Assembly (NCBI GenBank): GCA_002428015.1
Contig: DIZW01000124.1
Coordinates: 12,876 to 76,875, forward strand
Length of the DNA: 64,000 nucleotides
Direction of reading: 5' to 3'
Origin: Oxalobacteraceae bacterium UBA6018
Lineage (GTDB): Bacteria; Pseudomonadota; Gammaproteobacteria; Burkholderiales; Burkholderiaceae_D
Part shown: positions 25,561-34,283 of the stretch, piece by piece
Position numbering within the stretch: position 1 is the stretch's first letter
Layout: every line of letters starts with the position of its first letter
Notes under the pieces: generated by a model
The model's input: only the letters and a program-made list of their open reading frames with translations
Databases searched by the model: none
What the model was told of the DNA's origin: nothing
Made by a program: the position numbers and the translations under genes

Positions 25561-26733
25561 TTAATGCTGATAGGCGCCGATGTCGATGCCGGTCGCGGCG
25601 GACCGGGGTTTACCGGCGATATCAGTGGGATTGGCGAATTCGGGTGTGCCGGCGCCGATCGCGGGCGAGGTTTTGAGCAGGCGAAAATCCGGGTTGCCGC
25701 GCTTGCCGTAGCGGACGAACCGCGGCGCCTGCGCCACCGTGCCGGTGTGTTCGACGCCGTTCAAGAGGTGCCAGTCGGCCACGCTGTTCTGGTATACCAG
25801 GTTGTTGCGGTAAGTGTTGTGCGCGCCCGTATCGCCCTGTTCCGAGATGCCGTAGCGGTTATCGAAAACGATGTTGTTGTGCACGCTCGTGAAATCGTTG
25901 GGGCCCTTGGTATGGTAATAGTCGCCGCCGCCGACTACGATGCCGGTCGTGGACGCGGACACGGTGTTGTTGCTCACCACGACCTTGTTGGCGTCGTGCC
26001 ACATCTGGATGGCCGCGCCGCCGATGCCGTACACCACGTTGTTCTGGGCGACGCCGCTTGTGCTGATGTAGATGCCCTGCACGAAGCGGCAGCCGCGCGG
26101 CCCGATGTCGTTGACCGTGTTGCCGATCACGTCGTTGTTGACCCCATGGTAGTAGCTGTCCACGCCGATCCCGGAGCCACCCGCGCTGGTGCAGCCGATG
26201 TCGCGCGCGATGTGATGCACGTGGTTGTCGCGCACGACGTTGTAGGAGCCGGCGATGTAAATGCCTTGCGACCATTTGACGCCGCGCTGGGTGACGCCGC
26301 CGTCAACATCGAAGCCGACGATATCGACGAAGTTGCCGCGGTTGTCCCACGCGATGCTGGTCTCGGAATAGGCCGGCGGCACGATGCGCGCGCCCCATTT
26401 GTTGGTGGAGACGTAGTAGATGCGCTGGCCGGCGGTGCCGTTCATGGTGGTCTTGAAGCCGCCCGTGTAGGTACCAGGCGCGACATGGATGGTGGTGCCT
26501 GGCAGGGCGACGTGCGAGGCGCGCAGGATGGTCAGGAAAGGCTGGGCGGCGGTGCCGGGATTGCCGTCAGAGCCAGTCGTGGCGACGTAGTAGTGGTAGG
26601 TCGAGTTGGGCGGCGCCTGCGGGGCCGTGGCGACGGTTGCGCCGGACGCTGGCGGCAAGATGGCTGCGGCAGCGGCCACCAGTGCGCATGCCTGCAGAAA
26701 CGGTGCATACGGTATAAATTGATACGTCGGCAT
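25561..26733 (-). CDS. secreted right-handed parallel beta-helix protein
   Basis: 390 residues with a signal peptide (hydrophobic segment at about 12-30). The mature start STYHYYVATTGSDGNPGTAAQP is the Asp/Gly-rich calcium-loop opening typical of pectate-lyase-like (PL9/DUF1565) beta-helix proteins. PbH1-type coils follow: GIYIAGSYNVVRDNHVHHI, NNVVYGIGGAAIQMW, KVVVSNNTVS, VHNNIVFDNRYGI. The C-terminus DIAGKPRSAATGIDIGAYQH is the common end of this family. A polysaccharide lyase or binding role is possible, but the catalytic residues cannot be assigned. Next to amylases, it adds to an extracellular polysaccharide-degrading theme. Confidence 0.85.
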   Translation of the reverse strand: MPTYQFIPYAPFLQACALVAAAAAILPPASGATVATAPQAPPNSTYHYYVATTGSDGNPGTAAQPFLTILRASHVALPGTTIHVAPGTYTGGFKTTMNGTAGQRIYYVSTNKWGARIVPPAYSETSIAWDNRGNFVDIVGFDVDGGVTQRGVKWSQGIYIAGSYNVVRDNHVHHIARDIGCTSAGGSGIGVDSYYHGVNNDVIGNTVNDIGPRGCRFVQGIYISTSGVAQNNVVYGIGGAAIQMWHDANKVVVSNNTVSASTTGIVVGGGDYYHTKGPNDFTSVHNNIVFDNRYGISEQGDTGAHNTYRNNLVYQNSVADWHLLNGVEHTGTVAQAPRFVRYGKRGNPDFRLLKTSPAIGAGTPEFANPTDIAGKPRSAATGIDIGAYQH

Positions 26734-26758
26734 GGCCCCTCTACTGATGGTAGGAACA

Positions 26759-26833
26759 TGGAGGCGGATGTTGGAATCGAACCAACTAACCCAGCTTTGC
26801 AGGCTGGTGCATTTTCCAATTTGCTACTCCGCC
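26759..26833 (-). tRNA. tRNA-Cys (anticodon GCA)
   Basis: Read on the minus strand the segment folds as a cloverleaf. The acceptor is GGCGGAG paired with ATCCGCC, the D stem GCA/TGC. The anticodon stem CCAGC/GCTGG holds loop CTGCAAA, giving anticodon GCA. The variable loop is short, and the T arm is GTTGG TTCGATT CCAAC. The discriminator T73 is followed by an encoded CCA. U73 and GCA are the main cysteinyl-tRNA synthetase identity elements. The one flaw is a G7-A66 mismatch at the base of the acceptor stem. It lies 25 bp upstream of the beta-helix start, on the same strand. Confidence 0.93.
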
Positions 26834-27097
26834 GTTGAGATCACGTTGAGATCAGTTTGTCCGATGGCGGGCGTGACTGATTCGGTTTTGATCAAACTTC
26901 ACGTGGAAACTATCGAAGGTGGGCGGATGTCTTCACGACCCGATCCCATGGGAAAAACGGTCGCCGCGTTGGCCCGCCGGCAACGACAATGTCGGCGCGG
27001 CTACCGGGCGCTCAAGAACGAGCTTGATCGCTAGACTGCAACTCCGGGCGACGTTGACCCAATGACATTGTTTGCCATATCCACTGGAGACCACAAG

Positions 27098-27670
27098 ATG
27101 AAGACCACCGTATCGAAACTGCTGCTCGGCGCGGCGATCGCCGCCTGTTTTAGCGCCGCCCCGCTGGCGGCCCAGGCGAAAGCGCCGGCCGCGACGATGA
27201 ACACCCCCGCCGCGCCCGCGCTGGCCAAGGCCGACGAGAAAATCGTGATCGGCATGGCGCAGGCCAACATCGCCGAGGTCGAGGCGGGCAAGCTGGCCGT
27301 GTCCAAGACCCAGAACGCCGACGTCAAGGCGTTCGCGCAGCAGATGATCGACGACCACACCAAGGCGCTGGCCGACGTCACCACTCTGGCGCAAAGCAAG
27401 GGCGTGACCTTACCGACCGAGCCGGACGCCAAGCACAAGGCAATGGCGGCGAAACTGGGCAAGCTCAGCGGCGACAAGTTCGACAAGGCTTACATGGCGC
27501 AGGCCGGCGTGCAGGACCACACCAAGGTGGAGGCCGCACTGAAGAAGGACGAAGCGAAGGCCAAGGACGCTGACGTCAAGGCGCTGCTGGCGAAAATGCT
27601 GCCGACCGTGGAGCAGCATCTGCACAACGCGACCGAAATGAAAAGCGGCGCGAAGACGGCTGCGAAGTAA
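27098..27670 (+). CDS. DUF4142 family exported protein
   Basis: 190 residues with a signal peptide ending near LAAQA (about 25) and a predicted four-helix bundle. Typical segments are IGMAQANIAEVEAGKLAVSK, VKAFAQQMIDDHTKAL and VEQHLHNATEMK. DUF4142 proteins are periplasmic with a ferritin-like helical fold, but their role is not established. Bacteria often carry several. The ATG at 27098 has GGAG about 9 nt upstream; an in-frame ATG further upstream would add 12 residues before the signal peptide. Confidence 0.9.
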   Translation: MKTTVSKLLLGAAIAACFSAAPLAAQAKAPAATMNTPAAPALAKADEKIVIGMAQANIAEVEAGKLAVSKTQNADVKAFAQQMIDDHTKALADVTTLAQSKGVTLPTEPDAKHKAMAAKLGKLSGDKFDKAYMAQAGVQDHTKVEAALKKDEAKAKDADVKALLAKMLPTVEQHLHNATEMKSGAKTAAK

Positions 27671-27826
27671 GCGTTGATGACACCATCCCAGGTTTGCCTC
27701 CTGGGGGGCCAATGCGATGTCCTTCGAACGGACATCGCGTCGCGCCAGCAGCGCCGGTCAGCGCTTGATGCTGCAGTTGAAACGCGGTTCGAGCGCTGAC
27801 GTAGCCGGCGGGGGCCATCCTTGCCA

Positions 27827-29941
27827 TCACTGCAGGCGGATCGCGATGTCGAATATCCAGGTGCGGCGGATCTCGATAACGTCGTACTGGCGCGCCAGGA
27901 AGGGCGGAAACGCGGGATAGGGCGCCTGGCTGGCCACGACTTTGCGGATCGCTTCGTCGATCGCGGGCACGCCGCTGGAGACTACGAAGGTCACCTTTTC
28001 CACTGAGCCGTCGGCGCGGATTGCCACCGTCACGATCGGCGGGGTGTGCGGTTGCTTCACTGCCTCGCGGACCATGTCGAACGTCATGTTCATTTCGATC
28101 TTGCGGCTCATGGCTTCCGCGTACAGAACCAGATCGGCATTGGGGTCGGCGCGCCCGAACAGCCAGCCGCGCCGAAGGCTGCTGACGGTGGGCAGCAGGG
28201 AGCGTGAAGGGCGATTCGAGGCGGCGTCGCGCTGGGCCGCTTCCTGGTCGAGTTGCTTGCCGATTGCGCGCAGCCGCTCCGCGCGTTGCGCCTCCTGCTC
28301 CGCCCGTTCGCGCTGCGCCTGATCTTGACGGGCCTGTTCTTTCTGGGCTGCCTCTTGCTTCGCAGCGGATTGTCGCGCTGCCTCTTGCCGCGCCGCCTCC
28401 TGCCGTGCCGCCTCTTGCGCTGCCGCCGCCTGTCGTGCTGCTTCCTGCTTTGCTGCGGCTTGTCGCGCAGCGTCTTGCGCTGCCGCCGCTTGCCTAGCTG
28501 CCTCCTGCTTTGCTGCTGCCTGTCGGGCAGCCTCTTGCGTGGCTGCCGCCTGGCGAGCCGCCTCCTGCGCTGCCGCCGCTTGTCGTGCTGCTTCCTGCTT
28601 TGCCGCCGCTTGTCGCGCAGCTTCTAGCGCTGCTGCCGCTTGCCGAGCTGCCTCCTGCGCTGCTACCGCTTGTCGTGCTGCCTCCTGCTTTGCTGCGGCT
28701 TGTCGCGCAGCTTCTTGCGTAGCTGCCGCTTGCCGAGCCGCCTCCTGTGCCGCCACCACTTGTCGTGCTGCTTCCTGCTTTGCTGCGGCTTGTCGCGTAG
28801 CTTCTTGCGCTGCCGCCGCCTGCAATGCTGTCTCCTGCTTTGCCGCGGCCTGCCGCGCAGCCTCTTGCCTTACTGCCTCTTGTCGCGCTGCCTCCTGGTT
28901 TGCTGCGGCTTGTCGTACGGCCTCTTGTTTTAGCGCTTCTGATCGTGCTGCGTCTAGCTGCGCTTGCCGTGTCGCGTCAAGTTGCGCTTGTCTCGCCTGT
29001 GCTTGTCGTGCAGCTTCTTGGCGCGCTGCCTCTGCGCGTTCCTGCTCCTGTTTAGCGGCGTCCTGCTGCGCTTTTTCGTCCTGCCGTGCCCGCTCCTGTT
29101 GCAGTGCTTCTCGACGCAGATCGTCTTGCCGAGCATGCTCCTGTCGTTCGATTGCAATACGTGCCGCTTCAGTCCTTGCCGTCAGCTCGGCTCGTTCCGC
29201 ACCATGTCGTAACTGCTCCTGCCACGCCGCTTCCCGCTGCGCGGCGGCTGCCATTTCTGCTTGTCGGAGCCGTGCCGCGCTTTGTTCTTGGCGCTCCCGC
29301 GCGGCCTCTTCAAGCGCGCGCGCCTTCGTATCCTGGTCGATCTTCGTCTGGTCCGCTTCGTTGGGCACAGGTATTTCGCTGCCCTGGACAGCTACAGTTC
29401 GCGCCGCAGGGGCGTCGGGCGCTCGCACTGGTGGCGCGTTAGGCGCGATCGGTAGATTCACGTCGGGCTGCTTTCGTACCGTCGCGAGCGGCGGCGCGGG
29501 CGGCGTAGGAACAGATATGGGTGTCGGCGCGGGTGCGGGGACCACGACGGCGGCCGGTCCACTGCGAGTGGCAACGGGAGGTGATATCGGCGATGACGTC
29601 GCGTCGGGGACAACGTCGGGCTTGTCCACTGTCATAGGCACCGCTCCGGCAATGTCTGGAGTCGTCGCTTCTGCTGGTGCTGGTGCCAGGGCGGTTTCGG
29701 GCCCGGGTGTAGGTGTGACTGCGGGCGAGTTTTCGAGTGCGGACGGCCGAGCCGGCGCGAGAACAATGCGCAAGTCGTCAGCCCCTGCACGCCTTTCTTT
29801 CCAGGGAAGGTTCAGGCCGGGGAATCCAAACTTCTGACCGCCCAGGGCGACGCTCAACAGCAGCGCGTGGAACAGCAATGAGAGAAACAGCGCTGTATGC
29901 AATCGCGACGGGCCGCGCTGAATGGGGATGGCAGTTCTCAA
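27827..29941 (-). CDS. TolA/TonB-like protein with long Ala/Gln/Glu decapeptide-repeat helix
   Basis: 704 residues. A single N-terminal membrane anchor (about 17-34, ALFLSLLFHALLLSVAL) is followed by a Pro/Ala/Thr-rich spacer to about 190. Then comes a 350-residue charged helix, rich in AARQAAAKQE-type decapeptides. The C-terminal domain is TonB-like (about 590-704: PHTPPIVTVAIRADGSVEKVTFV, YPAFPPFLARQYDVIEIRRTWIFDI). The layout matches proteins that span the periplasm and transduce inner-membrane energy to the outer membrane. TolA has a similar helix, but no tol-pal genes and no ExbB/ExbD genes are adjacent. Shine-Dalgarno is unclear. It is probably monocistronic. Confidence 0.82.
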   Translation of the reverse strand: MRTAIPIQRGPSRLHTALFLSLLFHALLLSVALGGQKFGFPGLNLPWKERRAGADDLRIVLAPARPSALENSPAVTPTPGPETALAPAPAEATTPDIAGAVPMTVDKPDVVPDATSSPISPPVATRSGPAAVVVPAPAPTPISVPTPPAPPLATVRKQPDVNLPIAPNAPPVRAPDAPAARTVAVQGSEIPVPNEADQTKIDQDTKARALEEAARERQEQSAARLRQAEMAAAAQREAAWQEQLRHGAERAELTARTEAARIAIERQEHARQDDLRREALQQERARQDEKAQQDAAKQEQERAEAARQEAARQAQARQAQLDATRQAQLDAARSEALKQEAVRQAAANQEAARQEAVRQEAARQAAAKQETALQAAAAQEATRQAAAKQEAARQVVAAQEAARQAAATQEAARQAAAKQEAARQAVAAQEAARQAAAALEAARQAAAKQEAARQAAAAQEAARQAAATQEAARQAAAKQEAARQAAAAQDAARQAAAKQEAARQAAAAQEAARQEAARQEAARQSAAKQEAAQKEQARQDQAQRERAEQEAQRAERLRAIGKQLDQEAAQRDAASNRPSRSLLPTVSSLRRGWLFGRADPNADLVLYAEAMSRKIEMNMTFDMVREAVKQPHTPPIVTVAIRADGSVEKVTFVVSSGVPAIDEAIRKVVASQAPYPAFPPFLARQYDVIEIRRTWIFDIAIRLQ
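28350..28930 (-). repeat. 30-bp tandem repeats encoding helical decapeptides
   Basis: About 20 imperfect 30-bp units coding for Q-E-A-A-R-Q-A-A-A-[KAT]. Most variation is at the tenth residue and at synonymous sites. The repeat builds the rigid helix of the TonB-like protein. Confidence 0.8.
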
Positions 29942-30488
29942 ACTGAAAGCCTTTTGCGCAGGCGGGAAGTAAAGTTGCTCACAACCGCTGTTCTTTGGGC
30001 CGGCGCCGGAATTTACACATGCATAAAGGCGGGCGCCGGGATATCACATACGTATTTCAGGTATCTGACATCCGACAGTATCGCCCGTCATTGTCGGTAG
30101 CCAGAAAAATTGAGACCGACGCAATTGATTCGTAAGGACTTTTCCATCATCGAATGGCACTGCTCCTTGGCACACTGCCACAAATGCTGAAAAGTTCTTT
30201 CCTCTGCGCCGTATAAATTGAAAAATTTCCTCGTCCGCGCACTCTGGCCCGTCACCGAACAAGTGGGAGGTTGGCCGTCCGTTCAGCTTGGTCGCCGCTT
30301 AGCCGCACGTTCGGCCCGTTTACGTCACTCGTCACGTCATCTACATTCCAGAGCAGGATTTTACCGCGCCGCCCAGCGCAGATCAAAGCTTGTATTGAGC
30401 TATCGCAATACAAGATCAACCACTCGATCAATAATTTCCTATGGGCTAGCTTCTTCAGTGCCGCCAATGCGTTTTCAAAGGACTCCAA
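29942..30488. other. 547-bp gap before the PAAR gene
   Basis: No credible coding region, RNA gene or terminator was found. The stretch is visibly richer in A and T than its surroundings and continues at that composition through the two genes that follow, which suggests acquired DNA. Confidence 0.5.
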
Positions 30489-30722
30489 ATGAAACGTCAC
30501 ACGATCACGCTGGGAGCATCGACAACAGCGGGCGGCAAGGTCATCTCGGCCAGCAGCCATGGAAGCATTAACGGCGTCCCGATAGCTCTCGAAGATGACG
30601 TAATTTTCTGTCCAGCGTATAAGTCGGAGGGGCGGATCGTAAGCACGGGGCCGCGAATTGAGGGACACACGCATCTGCTGGCAGCGGCGGCGCTGGCCGA
30701 ATCCATTCGAAGCTATTTGTGA
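30489..30722 (+). CDS. PAAR-domain protein (type VI secretion spike tip)
   Basis: 77 residues with nothing beyond a single PAAR-like domain: ITLGASTTAGGKVISASSHGSINGVPIALEDDVIFCPAY. The SSHG and the Cys in IFCP match metal-binding positions of PAAR proteins. PAAR proteins sharpen the VgrG spike of type VI secretion systems and carry effectors. No VgrG, Hcp or other T6SS gene is in the window, so this is an orphan tip. Its TGA overlaps a possible GTG start of the next gene, making a two-gene unit. Codon usage is less GC-biased than in neighbours. Confidence 0.8.
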   Translation: MKRHTITLGASTTAGGKVISASSHGSINGVPIALEDDVIFCPAYKSEGRIVSTGPRIEGHTHLLAAAALAESIRSYL

Positions 30723-30730
30723 GAACAACT

Positions 30731-31255
30731 ATGGAAACGACGGTTGTCGTGACCATCGTCTCGCTCCTTGCCGCGTCCTCACTGGGCCAAGCCGCGCCAG
30801 TGGCGTTGAAAGCTGGTGAGCCTTTTATCAAAGCTAGGAAGCAGATTTACGCTGCTGGATGGCGCGCTGATCCGCTAGCCCATGTGTCCTCTGGTGAGTA
30901 TATGGGGTTGGAAAGGCAGCTAGTGGAAACTGGATATACCGAAGTCGATTCGTGCAGCGAGGGGCTGTCGCTCTGCATTTTCCAATATACCAGGGGTGAC
31001 GCTTGTCTTCGCCTTCAAACGCAAGGGGAACAGATCCGCTGGATGAAGGTGGATCAATGGTCCAGCGATTGCCGCGAACGGGGAGCGGATGAACAAAAAA
31101 GCATGCTCCCTGCAGACGTTAGGTATCTGATCCAATGGCGTAACGACTGTGAACTTGCTGGAGAATGCCAAAGAACTAATCGTTTTTTGCTCAAGCTCAA
31201 AAAGAAGTATGCGCATGATCCCGCCATCATGCAGATACTTAAATCCCCCAATTAG
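30731..31255 (+). CDS. small periplasmic protein paired with PAAR
   Basis: 174 residues with a signal peptide (TTVVVTIVSLLAASSLGQA, cleavage about 20) and a mature Cys-rich domain: GYTEVDSCSEGLSLCIFQYT, ACLRLQTQGE, SSDCRERG, NDCELAGEC. Six or more Cys suggest disulfides. A GTG at 30719 overlapping the PAAR stop would add four residues; the ATG gives a cleaner signal peptide. Family not recognised with certainty. Being exported and directly coupled to a PAAR gene, it may be an immunity protein or a periplasm-acting partner, which is inference. Confidence 0.65.
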   Translation: METTVVVTIVSLLAASSLGQAAPVALKAGEPFIKARKQIYAAGWRADPLAHVSSGEYMGLERQLVETGYTEVDSCSEGLSLCIFQYTRGDACLRLQTQGEQIRWMKVDQWSSDCRERGADEQKSMLPADVRYLIQWRNDCELAGECQRTNRFLLKLKKKYAHDPAIMQILKSPN

Positions 31256-31604
31256 CCCGGCGTTTGTCTGATCTCGACATCATCGCAGCGAAACGCATAT
31301 GCGATGCCGGTCTTGCATTGACCAAGGGCCGGGTCATCATGGCCTCCCTGCGCATCGGTCGACGCCACTCGGCGTGGCGGGATACGCAGCCAACACACGC
31401 CCGGACAAGCCGGGCGCAAGTCACATCAGAACGTTCGAGGAGACACTTCCATTTGTGGCAGGGAAGTGCGCGGGTGTTCGCCGCAAGATCATATGGCAAA
31501 AAAAACAGGGGCCAACTGGCCCCTGTTCGTTGTCACTAGTTTTGACGAATATTTTTCACGGGAGTGACGATAATTTCATTTATTGTGACGCCCTACAAGC
31601 CATC
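31256..31604. other. intergenic region between the PAAR pair and gyrB
   Basis: 349 bp. The only clear element is the gyrB terminator at its right end. A short open frame at 31264-31539 has no ribosome-binding site or recognisable similarity and overlaps the terminator, so it is not called. Confidence 0.6.
31498..31526 (-). terminator. intrinsic terminator of gyrB
   Basis: Perfect stem ACAGGGGCC / GGCCCCTGT around a 4-nt loop, followed on the minus strand by eight T. It lies about 80 bp after the gyrB stop. Confidence 0.95.
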
Positions 31605-34097
31605 TTAAACGTCAATATTGCCCGCGTGCAGAGCATTCGACTCGATGAAGTTCCGGCGCGGCTCGACCTCGTCGCCCATCAAGGTCGTGAAAATCTGGTC
31701 CGCGGCGATCGCGTCGTCGATCTGCACCTTGAGCAGGCGGCGCACGGTCGGGTCCATCGTGGTTTCCCACAGCTGCGCGGGATTCATCTCGCCCAGCCCT
31801 TTGTAGCGCTGCTTGGAGACCGTGCGTTCGGCTTCATCGCGCAGCCACTGCATGGCGTGATGGAAGTCGACCACGGCCGATTCCTTCACCCGATCGCCTT
31901 CGCCGCGGCGAACGAATGCACCCTCGCCGATCAGGCCCTTGAAGGTGGCGGCCGCGTTGGCCAGGGTCGCGTAATCGGCGCCCTGGACGAAGTCGGCGTC
32001 GATCGAGGTAACTTGCACGTTACCGTGATGCATACGCTCGATGCGCAGCGCGTGTTTTTCGCTCAGTTCATCCGAACGCACATGCACCGTCACGGCGCGA
32101 TCGCCGATCATGTCGACCATCGCCTGCGCGGACGCCTGCGCGCTATCGAGCGTTTCCAGATTGAGTATCACGCCATTCATGATCGCGGTCAGTGCGGCGC
32201 GGTCGATCACGCGGGTCAGGCGCATCATGATGGCGTTGGCCAGGTTGAATTGGCGTACCAGTTCAGCCAGCGCTTCGCCGCTGATCGGATCGGCGCCTTC
32301 GCGCGGGGTCAGCGCCGCGCTGTTCAGGGCCACCGTCATCATGTAGCTGGCTTCTTCGATGTCATCCTTCAGATAACGCTCGTCGCGGCCGGATTTGACC
32401 TTGTACAGCGGCGGTTGTGCGATGTAGATATGGCCGCGTTCGACCAGTTGCGGCATCTGGCGGTAGAACAGCGTCAGCAGCAGGGTGCGGATGTGGGCGC
32501 CGTCGACGTCCGCATCGGTCATGATGATGATGCGGTGATAGCGCAGTTTGTCGACGTTGAATTCGTCCGGCCCGATCGAGGTGCCGAGCGTGGCGATCAA
32601 GGTGGTGATCTGTTCGGACGAGAGCATCTTTTCAAAGCGCGCCTTCTCGACGTTGAGCACTTTGCCGCGCAGCGGGAGAATCGCCTGGAATTTGCGGTCG
32701 CGCCCTTGCTTGGCCGAACCGCCTGCCGAGTCACCCTCGACGATGTACAGTTCGGACAGGGCCGGGTCTTTTTCCTGGCAATCGGCCAGTTTCGCGGACA
32801 GGCCCAGGCCGTCCATCACGCCTTTGCGGCGGGTCAGGTCGCGCGCCTTGCGGGCCGCTTCGCGCGCACGCGCCGCCTCCACGATCTTGCCGCAGATGAT
32901 CTTGGCGTCGTTCGGCTTTTCCATCAGGTAGTCGGTCAGCGTCTTGGCGACGATTTCCTCGACCGGTCCGCGCACTTCGCTCGATACCAGCTTGTCCTTG
33001 GTCTGGGAGCTGAATTTCGGCTCCGGCACTTTTACCGACAGCACGCAGGTGAGGCCTTCGCGCATGTCGTCGCCGCTGATTTCAACCTTGGCCTTCTTGG
33101 CGAAGTCGTGCTCGTCGATGTATTTGTTGATCACGCGGGTCATCGCCGCGCGCAGGCCGGTCAGGTGGGTGCCGCCGTCGCGCTGGGGGATGTTATTGGT
33201 GAAGCACAGAACCTGTTCATTGTAGGCGTCGTTCCATTGCATCGACACGTCCACGCTGATGTTGGTGTTCTGGTCGGACATGCGCTCGCCGGTGGCCTGG
33301 AACACGGTCGGGTGCAGCACCGTCTTGGCCTTGTTGATGTATTCGACGAAGCCGCGGGTACCGCCTTCGAACGCGAAGATTTCTTCCTTGCCGGTGCGCT
33401 GGTCGGTCAGCTTGATGTTGACGCCGTTGTTCAGAAAGGACAGCTCGCGGATCCGCTTGGCCAGAATCTCGTAGTGGAATTCGACGTGGTTGAAAATCTC
33501 CTCGTCGGCCCAGAAGTGGACGTCGGTGCCGCGCTTGTCGGTCTCGCCGATGACCTTGATCGGGGAGACGGCGAAGCCGTCGCGCGTTTCGATGTCGCGG
33601 TCCTGCGGCACGCCGCGGACGAATTCCATGTAGTGCACTTTGCCGTCGCGGCGGATGGTCAGCTTGAGCAGTTTCGACAGCGCGTTCACGCACGACACGC
33701 CAACGCCGTGCAGGCCGCCCGAGACCTTGTACGAGTTCTGGTCGAACTTGCCGCCGGCGTGCAGCTCGGTCATGACGATTTCTGCCGCCGAGCGCTTGGG
33801 GTCGTGCTTGTCGTCCATCTTCAGGCCGGTCGGCACGCCGCGCCCGTTGTCGGTAATCGAAATCGAATTATCGGAGTGGATGGTGACGTGGATTTCGGTG
33901 CAGTGCCCGGCCAGCGATTCGTCGATCGAGTTGTCCAGCACTTCGAACACCAGGTGGTGCAGGCCGGTGCCGTCCGAGGTGTCGCCGATGTACATGCCGG
34001 GACGCTTGCGTACGGCCTCCAGACCTTCGAGGATCTGAATCGAGGCGGCGCCGTATTCTTCGATCTTGGCGGGGACTGCTGGTGTGTTCTCGGACAT
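31605..34097 (-). CDS. gyrB: DNA gyrase subunit B
   Basis: 830-residue ATPase subunit of the type II topoisomerase that introduces negative supercoils. Motifs present: the ATP site EVLDNSIDE, DNGRGVPTG and GGLHGVGVSCVNALS, the TOPRIM motif EGDSAGG, metal-binding DADVDG, and the C-terminal QRYKGLGEMNP. The long insertion near residues 550-730 is typical of proteobacterial GyrB. The start MSENTPAV was chosen because upstream in-frame codons are not family-like. It lies downstream of dnaN, 186 bp off, with no recF between, as in other Burkholderiales. Confidence 0.98.
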   Translation of the reverse strand: MSENTPAVPAKIEEYGAASIQILEGLEAVRKRPGMYIGDTSDGTGLHHLVFEVLDNSIDESLAGHCTEIHVTIHSDNSISITDNGRGVPTGLKMDDKHDPKRSAAEIVMTELHAGGKFDQNSYKVSGGLHGVGVSCVNALSKLLKLTIRRDGKVHYMEFVRGVPQDRDIETRDGFAVSPIKVIGETDKRGTDVHFWADEEIFNHVEFHYEILAKRIRELSFLNNGVNIKLTDQRTGKEEIFAFEGGTRGFVEYINKAKTVLHPTVFQATGERMSDQNTNISVDVSMQWNDAYNEQVLCFTNNIPQRDGGTHLTGLRAAMTRVINKYIDEHDFAKKAKVEISGDDMREGLTCVLSVKVPEPKFSSQTKDKLVSSEVRGPVEEIVAKTLTDYLMEKPNDAKIICGKIVEAARAREAARKARDLTRRKGVMDGLGLSAKLADCQEKDPALSELYIVEGDSAGGSAKQGRDRKFQAILPLRGKVLNVEKARFEKMLSSEQITTLIATLGTSIGPDEFNVDKLRYHRIIIMTDADVDGAHIRTLLLTLFYRQMPQLVERGHIYIAQPPLYKVKSGRDERYLKDDIEEASYMMTVALNSAALTPREGADPISGEALAELVRQFNLANAIMMRLTRVIDRAALTAIMNGVILNLETLDSAQASAQAMVDMIGDRAVTVHVRSDELSEKHALRIERMHHGNVQVTSIDADFVQGADYATLANAAATFKGLIGEGAFVRRGEGDRVKESAVVDFHHAMQWLRDEAERTVSKQRYKGLGEMNPAQLWETTMDPTVRRLLKVQIDDAIAADQIFTTLMGDEVEPRRNFIESNALHAGNIDV

Positions 34098-34222
34098 GGA
34101 CTGCTTTCTCAAAAAACGATGTATCGGGTACTGGCCCGTTGGTCGATGCGCTGCGGGTGGAACTTTCGGCAGGCGTTGAACTTTGTCGCTGTTCGTGCCT
34201 GCCATCGGTTGCCGCTGCGCCG

Positions 34223-34254
34223 GATGTCGTTTCGCGCTGAGCGGAAACGACATC
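34223..34254. other. strong hairpin in the dnaN-gyrB gap
   Basis: Perfect 11-bp inverted repeat GATGTCGTTTC / GAAACGACATC around GCGCTGAGCG, whose CGC/GCG can extend pairing. There is no T run on either strand, so it is not a standard terminator. It may be an mRNA stability or processing element, or a protein-binding site. Confidence 0.6.
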
Positions 34255-34283
34255 GGTGCGACCGGGCTGGGTAAGGCTGGGGC

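Noticed and set aside
25564..26838. 424-codon plus-strand open frame over the beta-helix gene and tRNA
   Set aside because: It runs antisense through a complete tRNA-Cys and a secreted beta-helix gene.
28350..28930. CRISPR or satellite DNA in the TonB-like gene
   Set aside because: The 30-bp units are in frame, encode a conserved decapeptide and have no spacers.
30252..30728. 158-codon open frame opposite the PAAR gene
   Set aside because: It has no ribosome-binding site and no recognisable domain, and it is antisense to a clear PAAR protein.
31299..34274. 991-codon plus-strand open frame across gyrB
   Set aside because: It is the complement of gyrB, and the protein is unlike any family.
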